NCBI GenBank assembly: GCA_965198675.1
Contig: OZ240666.1
Coordinates: forward strand, 992,001 to 1,056,000
Direction: 5' to 3'
Origin: Prochloron sp965198675
GTDB taxonomy: Bacteria; Cyanobacteriota; Cyanobacteriia; Cyanobacteriales; Prochloraceae
DNA: 64,000 bases
Shown here: positions 60,081-64,000 of the stretch, piece by piece
How the letters are laid out: every line of letters begins with the position of its first letter
How positions within the stretch are numbered: the first letter of the stretch is position 1
Notes under the pieces: generated by a model
Seen by the model: only the letters and a program-made list of their open reading frames with translations
What the model was told of the DNA's origin: nothing
Databases searched by the model: none
Position numbers and translations under genes: made by a program

Positions 60081-61349
60081 CTATACTTTCTCTGTGTTCT
60101 CAGCGTCTCTGCGATTTAATCCATCTTTAGCAATTAAATCTCTATACACTGCCATGAATTCTAAGGCAATCTTATCCCAAGTATATTGGTCTGCCACCAG
60201 TTGAAGAGCGCGTTCCCTCATTGTTTTCCTTTCTTGGGGACTCTTGAGACCACGAGCAATAGAAGAGGAGATCCCTTCCACCTCTAATGGGGTGACATAA
60301 CCCACTCCCTCTCTTGCTACCATATTCGCCAACGGTACTCCAGGAGTAACTACCACTGGTAATCCTGCGGCTAAAGCTTCCAGAACAGCAATGCCAAAGT
60401 TTTCCGAGTGGGAAGTCAAGGTAAATAAATCGGCTCCTTGTAAGAGGAGGTCTTTCAGCTCCCCTTGGACAAATCCAAGACGACGAGTGCGGGGATAAAT
60501 CCCAGCTTTGACTAACAGTTTATCTATCTGGGTTTCGTATGGGGGGGAGCCACTCCCTGCTATTATAAAGGTGAATTGTTGGTCTACCAGTTTGCCCAAA
60601 GCAGGGATGAGATAGTCTAATCCTTTCTTAGGGTGGAGACGAGACATGAAGAGGATAATGGGTTCATCTGTCTTGGTGCGCTTTCCAGCTGGAATCTGAT
60701 TCCAGAAAGTGGGTGCGACCGCTTCTGGTAGTTGGAGTTTCTGACGCAGCAGTTGGGGTGCATCTGAGATGGTGGGGGGAATAGGTACTCCATGGGGTAT
60801 AATAAAATTGGGCGCTTTCAGGTTTAGGGAGGATATTTCTTCCTTTTCTTTTTGGGCAGTTAGATGGAGTCCACAAGAGTTATTCAGGTTAGCCCGTTCT
60901 ATAAGGGTGAGGTAAATTTGTTTTCTTAGCTTGCTCTGTTGTAAAGACCATTGACACAATAGCCCTAGGGGTGTAACCACGTAGGGAATGTTTTGGTGGC
61001 GAGCTATGACCATTGCTAGAGTGGAAGCAGAGGAGAAAATAGCATGGATATGTAGTAGGTCGTATCTAGCCGCATTTTGCCACAGCCATGAGGTTAGTCC
61101 AGAGGAAAAAGCAAATTCTCGGAGAAAGTTGATTGGGGGGGAAAAACGAGGAAAAAACCACACTGGAACTTCCTGGTATTCTAGCCGAACACCTGTGGGG
61201 ACGTCGAGCAAGTCTGGTCCATTATCGTTGGTGGTGACAATTTCAGCCTCTATACCTTGACTTCTTAATGCTTTTACTGTTGCCAATATTACTTCACTTG
61301 GTCCCCCTCTTATGGGGGCCACTGAGGGAATGACATGGAGGATTTTCAT
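60081..61349 (-). CDS. Glycosyltransferase family 4
   Basis: 422 residues. The N-terminal domain (MKILHVIPSVAPIRGGPSEV) and the donor-binding C-terminal domain (ILFMSRLHPKKGLDYLIPAL; FTLTSHSENFGIAVLEALAA with E-x7-E) are typical GT4. The last ~12 residues (NRRDAENTEKV) come from a GTCTCTGCGATTTAATCC-type repeat (reverse strand). It extends a cell-surface glycan. Confidence 0.9.
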   Translation of the reverse strand: MKILHVIPSVAPIRGGPSEVILATVKALRSQGIEAEIVTTNDNGPDLLDVPTGVRLEYQEVPVWFFPRFSPPINFLREFAFSSGLTSWLWQNAARYDLLHIHAIFSSASTLAMVIARHQNIPYVVTPLGLLCQWSLQQSKLRKQIYLTLIERANLNNSCGLHLTAQKEKEEISSLNLKAPNFIIPHGVPIPPTISDAPQLLRQKLQLPEAVAPTFWNQIPAGKRTKTDEPIILFMSRLHPKKGLDYLIPALGKLVDQQFTFIIAGSGSPPYETQIDKLLVKAGIYPRTRRLGFVQGELKDLLLQGADLFTLTSHSENFGIAVLEALAAGLPVVVTPGVPLANMVAREGVGYVTPLEVEGISSSIARGLKSPQERKTMRERALQLVADQYTWDKIALEFMAVYRDLIAKDGLNRRDAENTEKV

Positions 61350-61549
61350 ATATAATAGATCAAATAAATTATTGATGTTGTAAATTAACTAATCTGGTAA
61401 CTACTAACTGCTATAGGATTAAACCACAGAGGCACAGAGGACACAGAGAAAGATAAGAGAGGAAGCAACCTACGGCTGAGGGAATTCAATAACTTTATTA
61501 TTAAAATAACTTAGGCTTAAGATTGTTATAATAAAGTAACTTTTAACTT

Positions 61550-62632
61550 TCAAGATAGGTGCTCAAGGGTTGCTCTAACACAACTATTAAATTTTGCCAC
61601 CCCATTTGTTAAGGAATAATTACTGGCAGTTGCGCGAGCGCCATCGCCATAGGAGCGCAATCCAGAAGTGGAAAGTAGAGTTGCTTCCTTCATAGCATTA
61701 TATAATGCTCTAGCATCTCCTGAGGGAATTAACCAGCCATTTTCATTGGTTTTAATTAATTCTCGCGCAGCACCAGTGCGATCGGTTCCTATTACTGGTA
61801 AACCAGCAGCCATTCCCTCCGGTATCACCATCCCCCAGCCATCATGGCGGGAAGGTAAGCACAGAATATCTGCTGTGTGGTAAAATTGGGGCAGATTTTC
61901 CCAAGACTGAAAACCGAGAAATTTGACCCGATCGCCATATTTAGCTAATTGCTTGGCTAGTTTACCTTGTAACGGACCATCTCCGAGAAAACTAAGGCTC
62001 ACTTGGGGATATTGGGCTGCTAATTTGGTAAATGCTCGAGCTAATAAGTCTACCCCTTTGCGGTAAATAAGGGCACCGGAGTAGAGAAAATGTCTAGAAT
62101 CAGGGTTGGATTTGGTATTTTTGCTCTGGCTGAAACGAGTTAGATCGGAAATATAGGGCATGTTAAAGTACGGACGTGAATCACCAAATTCCCGGCGATA
62201 TTGCTCTACTGCCCAATTCCCTATACCCCAAATGGGCACTTGGTGACGGTGTAGGGCTGATAATTTCCATTTCCGGTAGTAAGTGCCGAGGGAAGGGGGA
62301 AGGCGATAGCCTGTGGGCTCTCCCCAGAAGCACCAAGGCTTTTGGCTGGCTGCACGATAATTAATCAGCTCCAGGAGTTGGGTATTTTGATAGTAATTAA
62401 AGATAACTAAATCACTCCTTTCCATTATAGTGCGAGCCTGGGTATACTGGTCAACTTTGTCCTCTAGGAACAGATGATTGTGTTTGATTTCTAAGAGTTT
62501 CCACTGACGATAGGATGTTTTTTGGTGGACATAGGCTACTGTGAGGTTATAATTGCTAGTGCTGGCTAGGCAATTGAATAATTCTACTTGGTAGGGAGAG
62601 GGAATATAGGTGAACAGGAGGATTTTGGTCAT
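61550..62632 (-). CDS. Glycosyltransferase family 4
   Basis: 360 residues: MTKILLFTYIPSPYQVELFN, HFLYSGALIYRKGVDLLARA, CLPSRHDGWGMVIPEGMAAG and GLPVIGTDRTGAARELIKTN. It has the usual GT-B donor site (E-G-M-A-A-G). It forms a run of same-strand EPS genes with 62669 upstream. Confidence 0.9.
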   Translation of the reverse strand: MTKILLFTYIPSPYQVELFNCLASTSNYNLTVAYVHQKTSYRQWKLLEIKHNHLFLEDKVDQYTQARTIMERSDLVIFNYYQNTQLLELINYRAASQKPWCFWGEPTGYRLPPSLGTYYRKWKLSALHRHQVPIWGIGNWAVEQYRREFGDSRPYFNMPYISDLTRFSQSKNTKSNPDSRHFLYSGALIYRKGVDLLARAFTKLAAQYPQVSLSFLGDGPLQGKLAKQLAKYGDRVKFLGFQSWENLPQFYHTADILCLPSRHDGWGMVIPEGMAAGLPVIGTDRTGAARELIKTNENGWLIPSGDARALYNAMKEATLLSTSGLRSYGDGARATASNYSLTNGVAKFNSCVRATLEHLS

Positions 62633-62668
62633 GGGGGTTTCACGCCGAGGCCCAGAGGCGCCCAGAGG

Positions 62669-64000
62669 TTATTTGGGAGATTTGTTGAGGAAGAGCCAGG
62701 ATATTACTATCCAAGTTAGGAGAGGATAGCTCATGAGCACTAACTCTATCATAGAGCGCATACCAGCAAATAATGCCATAGTACCTAAACTATAAAGCAA
62801 AATGGCTGCTGATGCAGGGGGATGAAGTAATAATCTGGTGATACTATGACCCATACTACCATAGAGCCATCCCCCAAAGATAACTGCGAACCAACCCCCA
62901 CTTAGATACCATTCTCCTATGACAGACATGGAGAGGGAAACTCCTGTTATACCGAGAAAGCCAGGGAAATCAAATCCCCCATTGGTAGGTTTCCCGGGCC
63001 ATAAAATTCGGGGTATGGGTCGCACTAGGACATAAATAATATGTTGTTCATAAACATAGGGGTGGTGTTGGGGTATTATATCAATGATTTGACTGAGACG
63101 GAGAAAGTTATCGTCTACATGGAGGTGTTCGTATTGGAACTCTTTTCTTCCTTCCAAAGCAGCTTGCCATCCCACATTGCGGTATTCCAACATCCATTGT
63201 AAGGAGATTAACAGCAAGGTGACACTGGCTAAACCCAGGATAAAATGGCGGAGTTTGAGATAATCTTGCTCCAGGAGCCAACAAATCAAGGCAGCTCCAA
63301 AAATAACACCGATAATCCTCCTCCCCCCACTTTGGGCTAAGAAGGCAGTCATAGTCAAGGATAGGAAGATAGAGATGAGGAGTTGCCCGTTGAACCTTCT
63401 GCTTCTCAAGGCTAAGAGGACAGTGAAGGTGGGCAATAAATAGCCAAAGTAGCTCAGATGATCCAGAAAAGCATCCCAACCTCCTAGGGCGCCTCGTGTC
63501 CAGGGGGCAGCCCAGCGATTCACGGTGAGATAGAAGACCATGACAGCGGGGTTGAAGTTGCAGCTATAGGCGTATCCGAAGATACCTAAAGCAAAAAAGA
63601 TGAGGATTAATTTAAAGATAGTGGGAGGTTGGAGGCTGTGTCCCGCTGCTTTGATTAAGGAAGTTGGTAGTTGCCAGGGGGTGAAAAGAGCCGCTAACCA
63701 AACACCACAGACAAATAAACCGATGGCAATAAAAGCGCCCCTAATTCCTGCCAGCCCTACTTGCTCTAAGTCATAGGCACCTTGGAGTAAATCTAGTAAT
63801 AACCAGTAAATGGGAGCTAGTACGAGGATATGTTCAGCCCGAAAAAGGGTTTGGGGGTTGCGACTGATGGCTACTACTGGAGCAAAGGCTAATGCCACAG
63901 TCATGACTAGGGCAGAGTCAAAGAGAGCACTAGCAGGGTAGGGGTTAGGGGGGATGAAAAGGAGGGCTAGGGCGGTTCCCAGGACTGTTGCTCCTAAACC
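62669..64000 (-). CDS. Oligosaccharide polymerase/O-antigen-ligase-like membrane protein, 5' end outside window
   Basis: At least 443 residues are visible. The frame is open through to position 64000 (PPNPYPASALFDSALVMTVA), so the start lies beyond the window. About ten membrane helices surround a large soluble loop (VGWQAALEGRKEFQYEHLHV; RPIPRILWPGKPTNGGFDFP), the topology of Wzy-type or EpsK-like oligosaccharide repeat polymerases. It is the first of at least four EPS genes on this strand. Confidence 0.82.
   Translation of the reverse strand, partial: GLGATVLGTALALLFIPPNPYPASALFDSALVMTVALAFAPVVAISRNPQTLFRAEHILVLAPIYWLLLDLLQGAYDLEQVGLAGIRGAFIAIGLFVCGVWLAALFTPWQLPTSLIKAAGHSLQPPTIFKLILIFFALGIFGYAYSCNFNPAVMVFYLTVNRWAAPWTRGALGGWDAFLDHLSYFGYLLPTFTVLLALRSRRFNGQLLISIFLSLTMTAFLAQSGGRRIIGVIFGAALICWLLEQDYLKLRHFILGLASVTLLLISLQWMLEYRNVGWQAALEGRKEFQYEHLHVDDNFLRLSQIIDIIPQHHPYVYEQHIIYVLVRPIPRILWPGKPTNGGFDFPGFLGITGVSLSMSVIGEWYLSGGWFAVIFGGWLYGSMGHSITRLLLHPPASAAILLYSLGTMALFAGMRSMIELVLMSYPLLTWIVISWLFLNKSPK

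Overview
The window is cyanobacterial chromosome of roughly 45% G+C. The signs are many GCGATCGC (HIP1) octamers, an ntcB-cnaT nitrate-regulation pair, a DUF1823 gene, an SLH-domain iron-uptake-type porin, Tll0287-like (DUF3365) heme proteins, a TxlA/HCF164-like thioredoxin, several Uma2 (DUF820) nucleases, and heavy loads of short dispersed repeats. It looks like a repeat-rich, probably filamentous species. The species itself cannot be named from the sequence alone. No tRNA, rRNA or CRISPR array was seen.

Layout. 1-2690: the 5' half of a UDP-glucuronate-decarboxylase-type SDR gene, interrupted by an intein that runs off the window edge, behind lepA. 2832-7200: a PAS/GAF-type histidine kinase, two small conserved proteins, and an AlbA_2/ATPase-like gene broken by a repeat array. 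7283-10436: DUF3386, Nfu and a GH57 glycosidase. 10480-14951: dTDP-rhamnose synthesis (rfbC, rfbD, rfbA, rfbB), in which three near-copies of one sigma70-type promoter precede rfbC, rfbA and rfbB. 14948-22127: a toxin-antitoxin pair split by an insertion, a DUF3365-HAMP sensor, dcd, a fused oligopeptide ABC ATPase, hicAB with a broken hicA, and a GumN/TraB gene with an internal stop. 22505-26646: porin, ntcB, cnaT. 26674-31609: an RNA ligase with an extra OB domain, a formylglycine-generating-enzyme-like protein, an oxidoreductase remnant, Uma2, and a thioredoxin.

31744-35635 is the most unusual region. It is a leftward heme gene cluster: a hexaheme c-type cytochrome, a frameshifted Tll0287-like heme protein, a five-helix b-type cytochrome with two bis-His pairs, and a protein made of three tandem globin domains, with remnants of another globin and another c-heme protein at the upstream end. 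The intergenic region shared with a divergent ABC exporter holds two perfect GTA-N8-TAC (NtcA-type) boxes. A plausible reading is a membrane electron-transfer chain feeding globins, for example for NO or O2 chemistry under nitrogen control. This is inference.

37704-47487 holds small paralogues, nuclease-like genes, a glycosyltransferase, an aspartyl-protease-like domain fused in frame to PurE, and an oligopeptidase. 47533-54133 is a graveyard: a cyclic-nucleotide-binding remnant, a decayed restriction-modification pair, a tnpB carrying three separate miniature-element insertions, and an RTX-repeat protein broken by a copy of one of those elements. 54192-57794: bioF, DUF1823 and a DMT transporter with overlapping divergent starts, and an Rpn-type gene with an internal stop. 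57837-64000 is an exopolysaccharide cluster: YdcF-like, GT2, a methyltransferase, two GT4s and a polymerase-like membrane protein that runs off the edge. It probably cooperates with the rhamnose and UXS functions in surface glycan assembly.

Pseudogenes are very frequent: in-frame stops at 18466, 21630, 48198, 48348 and 57186, and single-base frameshifts in hicA, the DUF3365 gene, the methylase and ydcF. Sequencing error should be excluded before each is accepted.
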